In this document: positions 54,530 to 63,957 of the stretch, in pieces | Layout of the letters: each line of letters opens with the position of its first letter | Position numbering within the stretch: the stretch's first letter is position 1 | Notes under the pieces: model-generated | Told to the model about the DNA's origin: nothing | What the model saw: the letters and a program-made list of their open reading frames with translations, nothing else | The model's database searches: none | DNA from: Bradyrhizobium sp. dw_78 | GTDB taxonomy: Bacteria; Pseudomonadota; Alphaproteobacteria; Rhizobiales; Xanthobacteraceae | Length of the DNA stretch: 64,000 nucleotides | Direction of reading: 5' to 3' | Assembly (NCBI RefSeq): GCF_018449525.1 | Contig: NZ_JAAVUS010000003.1 | Location: 310,001 to 374,000, forward strand | Position numbers and translations under genes: made by a program

Positions 54530-56110
54530 ATGCGTCGTGATCCGTTTGGGCTTCCGGGGCGCGCCATGAGCGGCGGTTCCTACAATGCTGTAACTTGGCT
54601 GCTCGACCGTAATGTCGATGAGGGCCGCGGCGGCAAGCTCGCCTTCACCGATACCGTTTCCGAACTGACCTATGGCGGTCTGCAACAACAGACCTGCCGC
54701 GTCGCCAACATGCTGCGCCGTCTCGGCGTCCGCCGCGAAGAGCGCGTGGCGATGATCATGCTGGACACGGTCGATTTTCCGGCCGTGTTTCTCGGCGCAA
54801 TCCGTGCCGGCATCGTGCCGGTGCCGCTTAATACGCTTCTGACCCCGGATCAATATGCCTACATCCTGGCGGACTGCCGGGCGCGGGTGCTGTTCATCTC
54901 CGAAGCGCTGTTGCCGGCCGTGAAAGACATGGTCGGCCGGATGCCGGACCTCGAGCGCGTCATCGTTGCCGGCAAGGACGCGCATGGCCACAAAAAACTG
55001 TCCGAGGAGATCGCGCGCGAGAGCGATTCTTTTGCGACCGCCGCGACCCATCCCGACGAGCCGGCGTTCTGGCTGTATTCGTCGGGCTCGACCGGCATGC
55101 CCAAGGGCGTGCGGCACCTGCATTCCAATCTGGCTGCAACGGCGGAAACCTACGCCCGGCAGGTGCTCGGCATTCGCGAGGACGATGTCGGGCTGTCGGC
55201 GGCCAAGCTGTTCTTTGCTTACGGCCTCGGCAACGCGCTGACCTTTCCGATGTCGGTCGGCGCCACCACGGTGCTTAATTCCGAGCGCCCGACGCCTTCG
55301 GTGATGTTTTCGCTGATGAACAAATATCATCCCAGCATCTTCTTCGGGGTGCCGACCTTGTTCGCCTCGATGCTCAACGACGAGACATTGAAAGAGACGC
55401 ACGCCGGCAACCGCCTGCGTATCTGCACCTCTGCCGGCGAGGCGCTGCCGGAATCGGTCGGCAACGGCTGGAAGTCGCGTTTCGGCGTCGACATTCTCGA
55501 TGGCGTCGGTTCGACCGAACTTCTCCATATTTTCCTGTCCAACGCACCCGGCGATATCAAATACGGCTGCTCCGGCCGTCCGGTACCGGGCTACAAGGTG
55601 CGGCTGGTCAATGAATCGGGCCAGGACGTGCCCGACGGCGAAGTCGGCGAACTGCTGGTCGATGCGCCCTCCGCCGGCGAGGGCTACTGGAATCAGCGCA
55701 GCAAGAGCCGCCATACCTTCGAGGGCCACTGGACCCGCACCGGCGACAAATACATCCGCGACGCTGATGGCCGCTACACGTTCTGCGGCCGTTCGGACGA
55801 CATGTTCAAGGTGTCCGGCATTTGGGTGTCGCCGTTCGAAGTCGAGAGCGCGCTGATCACCCACCCCTCGGTGCTGGAGGCCGCCGTGGTGCCCGAGGCC
55901 GATCCGGAAGGCCTGTTGAAACCGAAGGCCTTCGTGGTATTGCGCCCGGGCACAACAGCGGACGGATTGCATGAAGCGCTCAAGGAGCACGTCAAGCAGA
56001 AGATCGGCCCCTGGAAATATCCGCGCTGGATCGCTGTCGTCGACAGCCTGCCGAAGACCGCGACCGGAAAAGTCCAGCGCTTCAAGCTGCGGGATGGCGA
56101 CAAGGTTTAG
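54530..56110 (+). CDS. Benzoate-CoA ligase-family enzyme
   Basis: A 526-residue ANL-superfamily acyl-CoA synthetase that activates an aromatic (or related) carboxylic acid with ATP. The AMP-binding motif is YSSGSTGMPKGVRH near residues 183-196. Benzoate-CoA-ligase-type segments are KLFFAYGLGNALTFPMSVGAT, in pieces near 226-246, GSTELLHIFLSN, and the C-terminal lysine in PKTATGKVQRFKL near 511. The ATG at 54530 follows GGGGAGGG; an ATG at 54566 would shorten it by 12 residues. Control by the divergent BoxR-like regulator is likely. The exact acid is unknown. Confidence 0.88.
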   Translation: MRRDPFGLPGRAMSGGSYNAVTWLLDRNVDEGRGGKLAFTDTVSELTYGGLQQQTCRVANMLRRLGVRREERVAMIMLDTVDFPAVFLGAIRAGIVPVPLNTLLTPDQYAYILADCRARVLFISEALLPAVKDMVGRMPDLERVIVAGKDAHGHKKLSEEIARESDSFATAATHPDEPAFWLYSSGSTGMPKGVRHLHSNLAATAETYARQVLGIREDDVGLSAAKLFFAYGLGNALTFPMSVGATTVLNSERPTPSVMFSLMNKYHPSIFFGVPTLFASMLNDETLKETHAGNRLRICTSAGEALPESVGNGWKSRFGVDILDGVGSTELLHIFLSNAPGDIKYGCSGRPVPGYKVRLVNESGQDVPDGEVGELLVDAPSAGEGYWNQRSKSRHTFEGHWTRTGDKYIRDADGRYTFCGRSDDMFKVSGIWVSPFEVESALITHPSVLEAAVVPEADPEGLLKPKAFVVLRPGTTADGLHEALKEHVKQKIGPWKYPRWIAVVDSLPKTATGKVQRFKLRDGDKV

Positions 56111-56192
56111 CCGTCATGACCGGGCTTGACCCGGCCATCCACGCCTTGTGTGGAGGTTAAGCGACAAGTGGATGCCTGCGACACGCGGCATG
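56111..56192. repeat. Intergenic palindromic repeat element, partly degraded
   Basis: The left arm CCGTCATGACCGGGCTTG and the following CCCGGCCATCCACG match the family at 38872 and 51911. The right arm (GTGGATGCCTGCGACACG) is eroded. Confidence 0.75.
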
Positions 56193-56215
56193 ATGAATGA
56201 AGCAAGAGCAACTGC

Positions 56216-57028
56216 ATGATCCTCTCACCCACCGGTTTCCTTTCGATCGGCGCTTCCGAACTCGAATACCGGATGATCGGGCCGCAGCCCGATGAAGCGC
56301 CGACCATCGTGATGCTGCATGAGGGCTTGGGATCTGCGGCGCTGTGGGGCGATTTTCCGGACAGGCTGCAGGCGGTCACCGGCGCCGGCGTTTTCGTCTA
56401 TTCGCGCGCGGGCTATGGCGGCTCGACGCCGGCAAAACTGCCGCGCCCGCTGGACTATATGCAGGTCGAAGCGCTGGAGGTATTGCCGAAGCTGCTCGAT
56501 CGAATCGGCTTTCGCCGCGGCATGCTGCTCGGACATTCCGACGGCGCTTCGATCGCTGCGATCTATGCCGGCGGCCATCAGGATCATCGCGTGCAGGGGG
56601 TGGCGATGATCGCCCCGCACTTCATCGTCGAGGATATTTCGATCGCCTCGATCGCCGGGATCAGGACCGCCTACGAGACCACTGATCTCAGGGCCAGGCT
56701 GGCGCGCTGGCACAAGGACGTCGACAACGCATTCCGTGGCTGGAACGGCGCCTGGCTCGACCCGGAATTCCGCAACTGGGATATTTCGGAATATCTCGCC
56801 TATATCCGCGTGCCGGTTGCGATCATCCAGGGGGCCGGCGATCAATACGGCACGGCGCGTCAGATCGAGATCGCGCAGGAGGAATGCTATTGCCCGGTCG
56901 ACGTGATGTTGATTCCCGGCGCCGGACATTCGCCGCAGCGTGAAGCGACAGAGGCGACGCTGGAGACGCTCTCGCAATTCGCAAGCGCCGTTTTGCACGG
57001 CGCGAGGCCGGTAGCTTCGGATAAATGA
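56216..57028 (+). CDS. Alpha/beta hydrolase
   Basis: A 270-residue alpha/beta-hydrolase-fold protein. The oxyanion region is MLHEGLGSAALWGDFPD, the nucleophile elbow GHSDGAS holds the catalytic Ser near residue 103, and a late His lies in PGAGHSPQREA near 243. Hydrolases of this type accompany aromatic-catabolic genes, acting on ring-cleavage products or CoA thioesters. It lies about 105 bases after the CoA ligase, separated by a repeat, so co-transcription is uncertain. Confidence 0.85.
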   Translation: MILSPTGFLSIGASELEYRMIGPQPDEAPTIVMLHEGLGSAALWGDFPDRLQAVTGAGVFVYSRAGYGGSTPAKLPRPLDYMQVEALEVLPKLLDRIGFRRGMLLGHSDGASIAAIYAGGHQDHRVQGVAMIAPHFIVEDISIASIAGIRTAYETTDLRARLARWHKDVDNAFRGWNGAWLDPEFRNWDISEYLAYIRVPVAIIQGAGDQYGTARQIEIAQEECYCPVDVMLIPGAGHSPQREATEATLETLSQFASAVLHGARPVASDK

Positions 57029-57043
57029 AAGTCGAGACCTGAA

Positions 57044-57106
57044 GACCAAGGCTTGACGGTCAAGATTCGAAGCCTTGCCGGTTCTGATTGAATCAGAACC
57101 GCGCAA
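57044..57106. terminator. Bidirectional terminator-like repeat
   Basis: It contains a perfect 21-base palindrome (57080-57100; arms GGTTCTGATT and AATCAGAACC around one G), flanked by CTTGACGGTCAAG and by AGCCTTGCC/GCGCAAGCC. It lies tail-to-tail between the hydrolase and the SDR gene. The same GGTTCTGATT unit recurs at 58179. Confidence 0.65.
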
Positions 57107-57109
57107 GCC

Positions 57110-57919
57110 TCAGCTATCCCACCCCTCACCCTTGAGGCCGGGATTGGCATAGACGATGCCGCCGTCGACGGTAAGGGTGGCGCCGACCACATAGTCGCCG
57201 GCGCGGGAGGCGAGGTAGATCGCCGCGCCCGCCATGTCTTCATCCGTGCCGACGCGTCCCGACGGCACGTGCGTCGCCACCGCATCGGTATGGTCCCGCG
57301 CCGCGCGGTTCATATCCGATTTGAACGGTCCCGGCGCGATCGCGGTGACCACGATATGGTCATGGATCAGCTTGGTCGCCATCCGCCGCGTCAGGTGGAT
57401 CAGCCCGGCCTTGCTCGCGGCATAGGAATAGGTCTCCATCGGATTGACGAAGATACCGTCGATCGAGGCGATGTTGATCACTTTCGCCGGCCTCTCGGCG
57501 GTCGCCGCCGCGCGCAGCGGAACTGCCAGCGCCTTGGTCAGGAAGAACGGCGTCTTGACGTTCAGGTTCATCACCTTGTCCCAGCCGCTTTCCGGGAATT
57601 CGTCGAACTCGGCGCCCCACGCCGCGCCGGCGTTGTTGACGAGAATGTCGAGCCTCGGCTCGCGCTTCCCGATCTCGGCCGCCAGAAGGCCGATACCGGC
57701 CATCGTGGAGATGTCGATCGGCAAGGCGATGCATTCGCCGCCATATTCACCGGTCAATTCCTTTGCGGTCGCCTCGCATGGCGCGGCCTTGCGCGCCGTG
57801 ATATAGACCTTTGCTGCGCCTTGGCTGAGGAAGCCGCGCGCGATCATCTTGCCGATGCCGCGCGATCCGCCGGTCACCAGCGCGACGCGGCCGTTGAGCG
57901 AGAACAGATCCTTGAACAT
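57110..57919 (-). CDS. Short-chain dehydrogenase/reductase
   Basis: A 269-residue classical SDR. The cofactor site is TGGSRGIG near residues 16-23, with NNAGAAWG near 100. The catalytic Ser is in NIASIDG, and YSYAASK near 166-172 gives the Tyr and Lys of the triad. The arginine and lysine after the glycine motif (ITARKAAPC) suggest preference for NADP(H). It is convergent with the hydrolase gene. A role in the aromatic pathway is possible from position only. Confidence 0.88.
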   Translation of the reverse strand: MFKDLFSLNGRVALVTGGSRGIGKMIARGFLSQGAAKVYITARKAAPCEATAKELTGEYGGECIALPIDISTMAGIGLLAAEIGKREPRLDILVNNAGAAWGAEFDEFPESGWDKVMNLNVKTPFFLTKALAVPLRAAATAERPAKVINIASIDGIFVNPMETYSYAASKAGLIHLTRRMATKLIHDHIVVTAIAPGPFKSDMNRAARDHTDAVATHVPSGRVGTDEDMAGAAIYLASRAGDYVVGATLTVDGGIVYANPGLKGEGWDS

Positions 57920-58318
57920 GTGACCTCCCTTGTTGTTGCTCGTGGTTCTGGGCGGCAGCGCTCAACGAGTCAAGCAAGGGTCCGCAACCAGCCCGTCGTC
58001 CAGCGTCGGCGGGATGCGACGGCATGGCGCGTAGGTGGCGTGATCCCGAGACGCCGATTCGGCCCGGCTCTTGCCAGGAGCGGCCGTCGCAAATAACGGT
58101 CGTGTCCACAGCGTTTTCGAGCAAAACGGATTCCGGTTCGCGTCAGGAAAACGCGTCAAAACAGAAAAATAGAGTCATGGTTCTGATTCCATCAGAATCC
58201 GGCTCCGCAAGCGCCTGATCGGACGTCTGACGATTGAGCGCACCACCCCCTGCCATTTCGAGTTTGACAGCCCGGCAAGGGTTTGTTTTCTCTCGCCTCC
58301 CAGACCTCAGGACATCGA
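57920..58318. other. Intergenic region with a Rhizobiales-type repeat
   Basis: No gene with convincing start or codon use is seen. The stretch 58104-58212 holds a repeat with GGATTCCGGTTCGCGTCAGG, AAAACGCGTCAAAACAG and a GGTTCTGATT-CC-ATCAGAATCC hairpin. From memory this is a widespread Rhizobiales intergenic repeat. The promoters of the divergent SDR and OmpA-family genes should also lie here. Confidence 0.55.
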
Positions 58319-59713
58319 ATGCAGAGACTTTTCAGGTGGAGCAGCAAATGGTGGCCGGGATTGATTCCTCTGGTCATCCTTTGGGCGATCGCGGCCTGGT
58401 CGACTACCGCGCCACTTGAAGCCGATCTGGCCGCGCAAAGCGCCGCCGCGTCGAACGATACGGTGCTCGACAAGCGGCGGATCGAGGTGGACGGCCGTGA
58501 TGTCACCTTTGCCGCCGATGCATTCTCCGAAGACGGACGCCGCAGCGCGGTAGCCGCGGTAAAAGCCGTGCCGGGTGTGCGGCTGGTCAATGATGAAACG
58601 CGCCTTGTTGCTGAAGCCAAACCCTTCGTCTGGTCGGCTGGGCGAGACGTGGTCAGGGTGACGCTGGGCGGAAGCGCGCCGTTGCCGGCGAGCAAGAGCA
58701 AATTGCTCGATGCCGCCCGCGCTGCGCTCGGCGGTGTCGAAGTCGTCGATCAGATGAATTTGGCGCGCGGCGCGCCGCCGCGCTTCGAGAGCGCGGCGCT
58801 GCTCTTGATCGACCAGATCGGGAAATTGAAAGACGGCAAGATCACCATTTCGGATACCCAGGTCAGCCTTGCCGGCATGGCGCGCGACCTCGGCGGCCGG
58901 GAAGCGATCGCGGCCGGTCTGAAAAATCTCCCCGAAGGATTTTCCGTGGTGGCGAACGACATCAAGGCGCCGCCTTATGTTTTTCAAGCCTACAAGGATC
59001 CGGTCGCCGTGACGTTGACGTTGACCGGCTATGTGCCGGACAACGCCGTACACGCGGCGCTGGTCGCGGCGGCGGGACGGAAATTCTTCAATGAAAAGGT
59101 GGTCGACAATCTCAAGGCCAGCGTCGGCGCGCCCGGCGGATTTGCGGCCGCCGTGGCGCCGGCGCTGGGGGCGCTGTCGCGGCTATCGACGGGAACGCTG
59201 GTGGTGTCGGACCGGGAGGTGAACCTCTCGGGCGATGCCTTCTATGACGCGGCGTCGCTCCAGATCCGTAATGGTCTGGGCAAGGATTTTCCGCAGGGCT
59301 GGCAGTACAAGGCCGACATTTCCGTCAAGCCGGCGGCGGCGCCGGTGGATGCCACGGTGTGTCAGCAGCTGTTTTCGGATTTGCTCGGCAAGGGAAAAAT
59401 CCTCTTCGAGTCCGGGCGCGCGACCATCGATCCGGATTCGGCGGGGTTGCTCGACCGGCTGATTGAGACCGCGTTGCGATGCCCGAACGCGAACATCGAG
59501 ATCGCCGGACACACCGACGCCGACGGCGACGATGCCTCCAACCAGGCGCTGTCCGAGAAGCGCGCGCAGGCGGTCATGGACTATCTCGTCAAGGCGGGGC
59601 TGCCCGCCGATCGCTTTACGGCGGCGGGCTATGGCAGCACCCGGCCGGTAGCCTCCAACGACACCGACGAGGGCAAGGCGCAGAACCGCCGCATCGAGTT
59701 CGTGGTGAGGTAA
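58319..59713 (+). CDS. OmpA-family protein with N-terminal membrane anchor and BON-like repeats
   Basis: A 464-residue protein. It starts MQRLFRWSSKWWPGLIPLVILWAIAAW, a single N-terminal TM anchor; AGGA precedes this ATG, and the frame opens 36 bases earlier. The middle (about 45-340) has repeated BON-like alpha/beta units. The C-terminal OmpA domain (about 345-464) has LFESGRATIDPDSAGLLDRL and AGHTDADGDDASNQALSEKRAQAV, the peptidoglycan-binding signature. It resembles Rv0899-like ArfA proteins. It probably links inner membrane to peptidoglycan. A small membrane protein gene follows four bases later. Confidence 0.88.
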   Translation: MQRLFRWSSKWWPGLIPLVILWAIAAWSTTAPLEADLAAQSAAASNDTVLDKRRIEVDGRDVTFAADAFSEDGRRSAVAAVKAVPGVRLVNDETRLVAEAKPFVWSAGRDVVRVTLGGSAPLPASKSKLLDAARAALGGVEVVDQMNLARGAPPRFESAALLLIDQIGKLKDGKITISDTQVSLAGMARDLGGREAIAAGLKNLPEGFSVVANDIKAPPYVFQAYKDPVAVTLTLTGYVPDNAVHAALVAAAGRKFFNEKVVDNLKASVGAPGGFAAAVAPALGALSRLSTGTLVVSDREVNLSGDAFYDAASLQIRNGLGKDFPQGWQYKADISVKPAAAPVDATVCQQLFSDLLGKGKILFESGRATIDPDSAGLLDRLIETALRCPNANIEIAGHTDADGDDASNQALSEKRAQAVMDYLVKAGLPADRFTAAGYGSTRPVASNDTDEGKAQNRRIEFVVR

Positions 59714-59717
59714 GGTC

Positions 59718-60014
59718 ATGGCGTATCTAGCGATGTTTCATTGGGGTTGGCTGTTGGGCGCGCTGTTGCTGGGCCTTGTGGCGGGCTGGATTGCGGTGGT
59801 GCAGCGCGGCCGGGGTGTTTCGAAGGTGACCGCGCGCTGGCTCGCGGTGCTGGTGGCGGCGCTTGTCGCTGCGGCGCTGGCGCGCATCGTTCCCGGTCGT
59901 CCCGGCTATTGGCTCGATCTCGGCCTTGTCATGTTCGCATTGTATCTGATCGGTTGTGCGCTCGGATCGTGGTTGCGCGACCGCGCGCTTTCGCGTCATA
60001 CGCCTCCGGCCTGA
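59718..60014 (+). CDS. Small membrane protein (98 aa)
   Basis: A 98-residue protein with three hydrophobic helices (about 8-27, 40-57 and 66-86) and a basic C-terminus (RDRALSRHTPPA). AAGG lies just before its ATG. It follows the OmpA-family gene by four bases, so the two are likely co-expressed and may act together in the envelope. I do not recognise a characterised family. Confidence 0.7.
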   Translation: MAYLAMFHWGWLLGALLLGLVAGWIAVVQRGRGVSKVTARWLAVLVAALVAAALARIVPGRPGYWLDLGLVMFALYLIGCALGSWLRDRALSRHTPPA

Positions 60015-60287
60015 ATTGTCGTAGACCGGTCCCGGCGGCGAAGCGCCGGAACGGCCGTTTGCGGGAAAGGTATTTGCCGGAAAGCCCACCGGGCGGGCGA
60101 ATGCAGCAAAACTATGCATCCGCCGTCATCAATTCCTACCTAATATATTGAAGGATCGTGTTTTATTCACGCCAGGCGAATTCCACTGCGGCTCAAAACG
60201 CGCTACGACATTGGGCCAAAGGGTGAAACTTGGCGTCGGCGGTGTTCACCCGGCGGCTGTGTCGCAGGATCGCAATTCGAGGTCTAG

Positions 60288-61343
60288 ATGCTGGAAGCAA
60301 TACGCAGGGCGATATCGTTTCTGCGCCAGAAGCAAATCCTGCATAAGCTGGGTGTTGCGGTCAGCATCGCCGTCATCGGCATCGCATGCTACGTGCTGTA
60401 CCACATGCTGCGGGGCATGGATGTCGACGACGTCGTCGAAGCCATCAAGGAGACGGAACCCCGCTCGATCGCCCTGGCCGCCCTGTTCGTGGCCGCCGGC
60501 TATTTCACGCTGACCTTCTACGATCTGTTTGCGGTTCGTGCGATCGGCCGAGCCGATATTCCCTACCGCGTCAACGCGCTTGCAGCCTTCACCAGCTATT
60601 CCATCGGCCACAATGTCGGCGCCAGCGTCTTCACCGGCGGCGCGGTGCGTTACCGCATTTATGCCAATTGGGGGCTGAATGCGATCGACGTCGCCAAAAT
60701 CTGCTTTCTCGCCGGTCTGACCTTCTGGCTCGGCAATGCCGCGGTGTTGGGGCTGGGGATCGCCTGTCACCCGGAGGCGGCCGCGGCGATCGATCAACTG
60801 CCGCCCTGGCTGAACCGGCTCTTTGCCTTCGGCATCATCCTGGGCCTGGTGGCCTATGTGGCCTGGGTGTCGGCGCGGCCCAGGGTGGTCGGACGCGGAC
60901 TCTGGACGGTGGTGCTGCCGGGGGGATCGCTGACGCTGTTGCAGATCCTGATCGGAATTGTCGATCTCGGTTTTTGCGCGCTGGCGATGTACGTCCTGGT
61001 GCCCGACGAGCCCAATCTGGGGTTCGTCGTGGTCGCGGTCATCTTCGTCTCGGCGACGCTGCTCGGCTTTGCCAGCCATTCGCCCGGCGGACTCGGGGTG
61101 TTTGACGCCGCCATGCTGGTCGGGCTGTGGCAGATGGACCGGGAGGATCTGTTGGCCGGGATGCTGCTGTTCCGCCTCCTCTATTATATTGCACCTTTTG
61201 TCATATCTGTAATCTTGCTGACGTTTCGGGAGGTTATCCTGGGGGCGAGAAACAAGCGCCTGCGCCAGGTGGCGCAAGGGCTCGAGGTCGAACCGCATCG
61301 CGAAGCCGCTTACGTGCGGGAGCGCGGAGATCCGAGTGCCTGA
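60288..61343 (+). CDS. UPF0104/YbhN-like membrane protein (lysylphosphatidylglycerol synthase TM-domain family)
   Basis: A 351-residue protein with about eight TM helices. Characteristic stretches are FTSYSIGHNVGASVFTGGAVRYRIY near residues 100-124 and FASHSPGGLGVFDAAML near 262-278. The family is the flippase/TM part of MprF-type enzymes without a synthase domain; proposed roles are in lipid handling. GAGG lies before the ATG. The following phoR-like gene begins within or just after its stop. Confidence 0.85.
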   Translation: MLEAIRRAISFLRQKQILHKLGVAVSIAVIGIACYVLYHMLRGMDVDDVVEAIKETEPRSIALAALFVAAGYFTLTFYDLFAVRAIGRADIPYRVNALAAFTSYSIGHNVGASVFTGGAVRYRIYANWGLNAIDVAKICFLAGLTFWLGNAAVLGLGIACHPEAAAAIDQLPPWLNRLFAFGIILGLVAYVAWVSARPRVVGRGLWTVVLPGGSLTLLQILIGIVDLGFCALAMYVLVPDEPNLGFVVVAVIFVSATLLGFASHSPGGLGVFDAAMLVGLWQMDREDLLAGMLLFRLLYYIAPFVISVILLTFREVILGARNKRLRQVAQGLEVEPHREAAYVRERGDPSA

Positions 61344-61374
61344 CGATGCGCCCCCGAACGGGAGAGCCGGCTTT

Positions 61375-62673
61375 ATGGCATTAGAAGCCCCTTCCACTTC
61401 CTTTTATTCGCCGTGGCCGGACCGGTTGCGGCACTCGGCCATTGTCCTGCTGGTCGCGGGCCTCGCTTTGGCCGTCCTGGTCGCGTTCGGGGAATTGTCG
61501 CCGCTTCGCGCCACCGCGGTTTTTGCCTGCATCGCCGCGGCGGCCCTGGTGCCGTGGCGGCTGCACAACGCGGCCGCGTCGCGTGAAGACGCTCGCGGCG
61601 TCAATCCGGTCGAAACCGCTGCGGTCAGCGCCGTCGTCGCCGGCATGCCGGATCCCGCCGTGCTGCTCGACCGCGCCGGCCGCGTGATCCACCTCAACGC
61701 CGCCGCGGCGCAACTGGCGCCGGCGCTGCGCAGGAACGAGCTCGCCCAGTTCGCCCTGCGCTCGCCTGAAATCGTCACGGCGCTGCGGGAGGCGATCGCG
61801 ACCTCCGAAACCCGGCGCGCCACCTATCTCGATCACGTGCCGGTCGACCGCTGGATGGAACTGGTGGTTACGCCGGTGCCGGTGCCGACCTTGTTCGGCG
61901 GCACCGACAAATGCATGCTGATGACATTCCACGATCTGACCCCGCTGCGCCGGGTCGAGGAAATGCGCGCCGACTTCGTGGCCAATGCCAGCCATGAACT
62001 GCGCACGCCGCTGGCGGCGCTGTCGGGCTTCATCGATACGCTGCAGGGGCCGGCCAAGGATGACGCCAAGGCGCGCGAGCGGTTCCTCGGCATCATGCAT
62101 GCCCAGGCGACGCGCATGGCGCGGCTGATCGACGATCTCCTGTCGCTGTCGCGGGTCGAACTCTCGGCCCATGTCCGCCCGGACACGCTGGTGGATATCG
62201 TTCCGATCATCCGCCAGGTGGCCGACGGGCTGGAGCCGCTGGCCCGCGAGCGCCAGGTCGTGATCGATATCGACCTGCCGGAGACGCAGGTCGCGATCGC
62301 CGGCGACCGCGAGGAATTGCTGCGGCTGTTCGAAAACCTGATCGAGAACGCACTGAAATACGGTGCGTCCGGCGGCAAGGTCATCGTCTCGCTCACCTCG
62401 GCGATGTCAGGCGAAGGCGTGCCCGAAGTCCGCGTCATGGTGCGCGATTTCGGCCCCGGCATCGCGCCGGAACATCTGCCGCGGCTGACCGAGCGGTTCT
62501 ATCGGGTGGATGTCGGCGATAGCCGCGCCCAGGGCGGCACGGGGCTCGGATTGTCACTGGTTAAACATATCGTTAACCGGCATCGCGGCCGGCTTTTGAT
62601 CGAAAGCGTGTTGAAACACGGCGCCACTTTTACCGCCTGTTTTCCCCAGGCGAAAACCGCGTCCGGCACATAA
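61375..62673 (+). CDS. phoR: PhoR-like phosphate-regulon sensor histidine kinase
   Basis: A 432-residue kinase. Two N-terminal TM helices (about 18-60) precede a PAS domain (about 85-195, [23 protein letters not shown]). The H-box is [21 protein letters not shown] in pieces (His near 207), the N-box [10 protein letters not shown] and the G-box [12 protein letters not shown]. The architecture and the pstS gene with a Pho box immediately downstream identify it as PhoR, which phosphorylates PhoB at low phosphate. The start at 61375 has GGAG upstream; a GTG at 61336 overlapping the previous gene is possible. Confidence 0.88.
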   Translation: MALEAPSTSFYSPWPDRLRHSAIVLLVAGLALAVLVAFGELSPLRATAVFACIAAAALVPWRLHNAAASREDARGVNPVETAAVSAVVAGMPDPAVLLDRAGRVIHLNAAAAQLAPALRRNELAQFALRSPEIVTALREAIATSETRRATYLDHVPVDRWMELVVTPVPVPTLFGGTDKCMLMTFHDLTPLRRVEEMRADFVANASHELRTPLAALSGFIDTLQGPAKDDAKARERFLGIMHAQATRMARLIDDLLSLSRVELSAHVRPDTLVDIVPIIRQVADGLEPLARERQVVIDIDLPETQVAIAGDREELLRLFENLIENALKYGASGGKVIVSLTSAMSGEGVPEVRVMVRDFGPGIAPEHLPRLTERFYRVDVGDSRAQGGTGLGLSLVKHIVNRHRGRLLIESVLKHGATFTACFPQAKTASGT

Positions 62674-62700
62674 AATCAAGCAATTTCAATTGCTTGAATG

Positions 62701-62719
62701 TGTCATCTGACTGTCATCA
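62701..62719 (+). promoter_or_regulatory. Pho box (PhoB-binding site)
   Basis: TGTCATCTGACTGTCATCA carries two TGTCAT direct repeats spaced 11 bases apart, followed by an A-rich stretch, the standard PhoB-box layout. It lies about 95 bases before the pstS ATG. Confidence 0.8.
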
Positions 62720-62813
62720 AACCTTCGTAAAAGCGGCACCGACCGCTCCTAAACGGACCGGCGTGAGCGCGATCGGGCGCGTCTGGCGCTTCGCTCACAG
62801 ATGGAGACCAGCA

Positions 62814-63824
62814 ATGAAATTCCTGAAAGCTATCGTCGCTGCCGGCCTGGTCGCCGCATCGACGTCGGCGTTTGCCGCTGACATCACCGGTGCCGGCTCA
62901 ACCTTTATCTTCCCGGTCCTGTCGAAATGGGCGGATGCCTACAAGAAGGAATCCGGTGCGGGCGTGAACTACCAGTCGATCGGATCGGGCGCCGGCATCA
63001 AGCAGGTCCAGGCCAAGACCGTGACCTTCGGCGCCACCGACAAGCCGCTCACGGTCGATCAGCTCGACAAGGACGGCTTCGCGCAGTGGCCGATGGCGAT
63101 GGGCGGCATCGTGCCGGTCGTCAACATCGATGGCGTCAAGGCCGGCGACATGGTGCTGGACGGCGACACTCTCGCCAAGATCTATCTCGGCACCATCACC
63201 AAGTGGGATGATGCGGCGATCAAGAAGCTCAATCCGAAGCTCAGCCTGCCCTCGGAGGCGATCTCCGTGGTTCACCGCGCGGACGGTTCAGGCACCACCT
63301 TCAACTTCACCGACTACCTCTCCAAGGTTAGCGCGGACTGGAAGTCCAAGGTCGGTTCCGACACCGCGGTCGAATGGCCGGTTGGCGTTGGCGCCAAGGG
63401 CAATGAAGGCGTATCGGGCAATGTCGGCCAGGCCAAGAACACCATCGGCTACGTCGAATACGCCTACGCCAAGCAGAACAAGCTGACCTACACCGCGATG
63501 GTCAACAAGGGCGGCAAGACCGTCGAGCCGACCGCCGACGCTTTCCAGGCGGCCGTCGCCAACGCCGATTGGGCCAACGCCCCCGGCTACTACCTGATCC
63601 TCACCAACCAGCCCGGCGACAAGTCGTGGCCGATCGTCGCCACCACCTTTGTGCTGATGCATAAGGATGGTTCCGACAAGGCTGCCTCGCAGGAAGCGCT
63701 CAAGTTCTTCAAGTTCGCTTTCGACAAGGGCGGCAAGATGGCCGAAGATCTCGACTACATCCCGATGCCGGAATCGGTGGTCAAGCTGATCGAGAAGACC
63801 TGGTCTTCCGAAATCAAGAGCTAA
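62814..63824 (+). CDS. pstS: Phosphate ABC transporter substrate-binding protein
   Basis: A 336-residue precursor with a signal peptide ([16 protein letters not shown], ending AFAAD). The mature protein begins [20 protein letters not shown], and contains [11 protein letters not shown] and [20 protein letters not shown], the phosphate-contacting PstS segments. It binds phosphate in the periplasm for PstCAB, expected past the right edge. The in-frame ATG at 62694 is rejected because it lies upstream of the Pho box. Expression should be PhoR/PhoB controlled. Confidence 0.95.
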   Translation: MKFLKAIVAAGLVAASTSAFAADITGAGSTFIFPVLSKWADAYKKESGAGVNYQSIGSGAGIKQVQAKTVTFGATDKPLTVDQLDKDGFAQWPMAMGGIVPVVNIDGVKAGDMVLDGDTLAKIYLGTITKWDDAAIKKLNPKLSLPSEAISVVHRADGSGTTFNFTDYLSKVSADWKSKVGSDTAVEWPVGVGAKGNEGVSGNVGQAKNTIGYVEYAYAKQNKLTYTAMVNKGGKTVEPTADAFQAAVANADWANAPGYYLILTNQPGDKSWPIVATTFVLMHKDGSDKAASQEALKFFKFAFDKGGKMAEDLDYIPMPESVVKLIEKTWSSEIKS

Positions 63825-63845
63825 GCTTACGAGTGGCAACTCGTG

Positions 63846-63957
63846 CTTCAACGTTCCGGGGGCACGAGTGAAACGAGCAAGCCCGGAGTCCATGACCGGC
63901 TTACGGATGATGGACTCCGGTTCTGCGCCAGAACGGGGCGCTGCCCGGAACGACGCA
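63846..63957. repeat. Intergenic inverted-repeat element
   Basis: It contains GGAGTCCATGACCGGC and the inverse GATGGACTCCGGTTCTG, with CGTTCCGGGG near the left end and GCCCGGAACGACGC at the right end. It lies downstream of pstS and may form a stem that limits transcription into the next pst gene. Confidence 0.65.

Noticed and set aside
54500..55990. 496-codon minus-strand frame opposite the CoA ligase
   Set aside because: Shadow; its composition is His/Arg/Gln-rich and it has no credible start.
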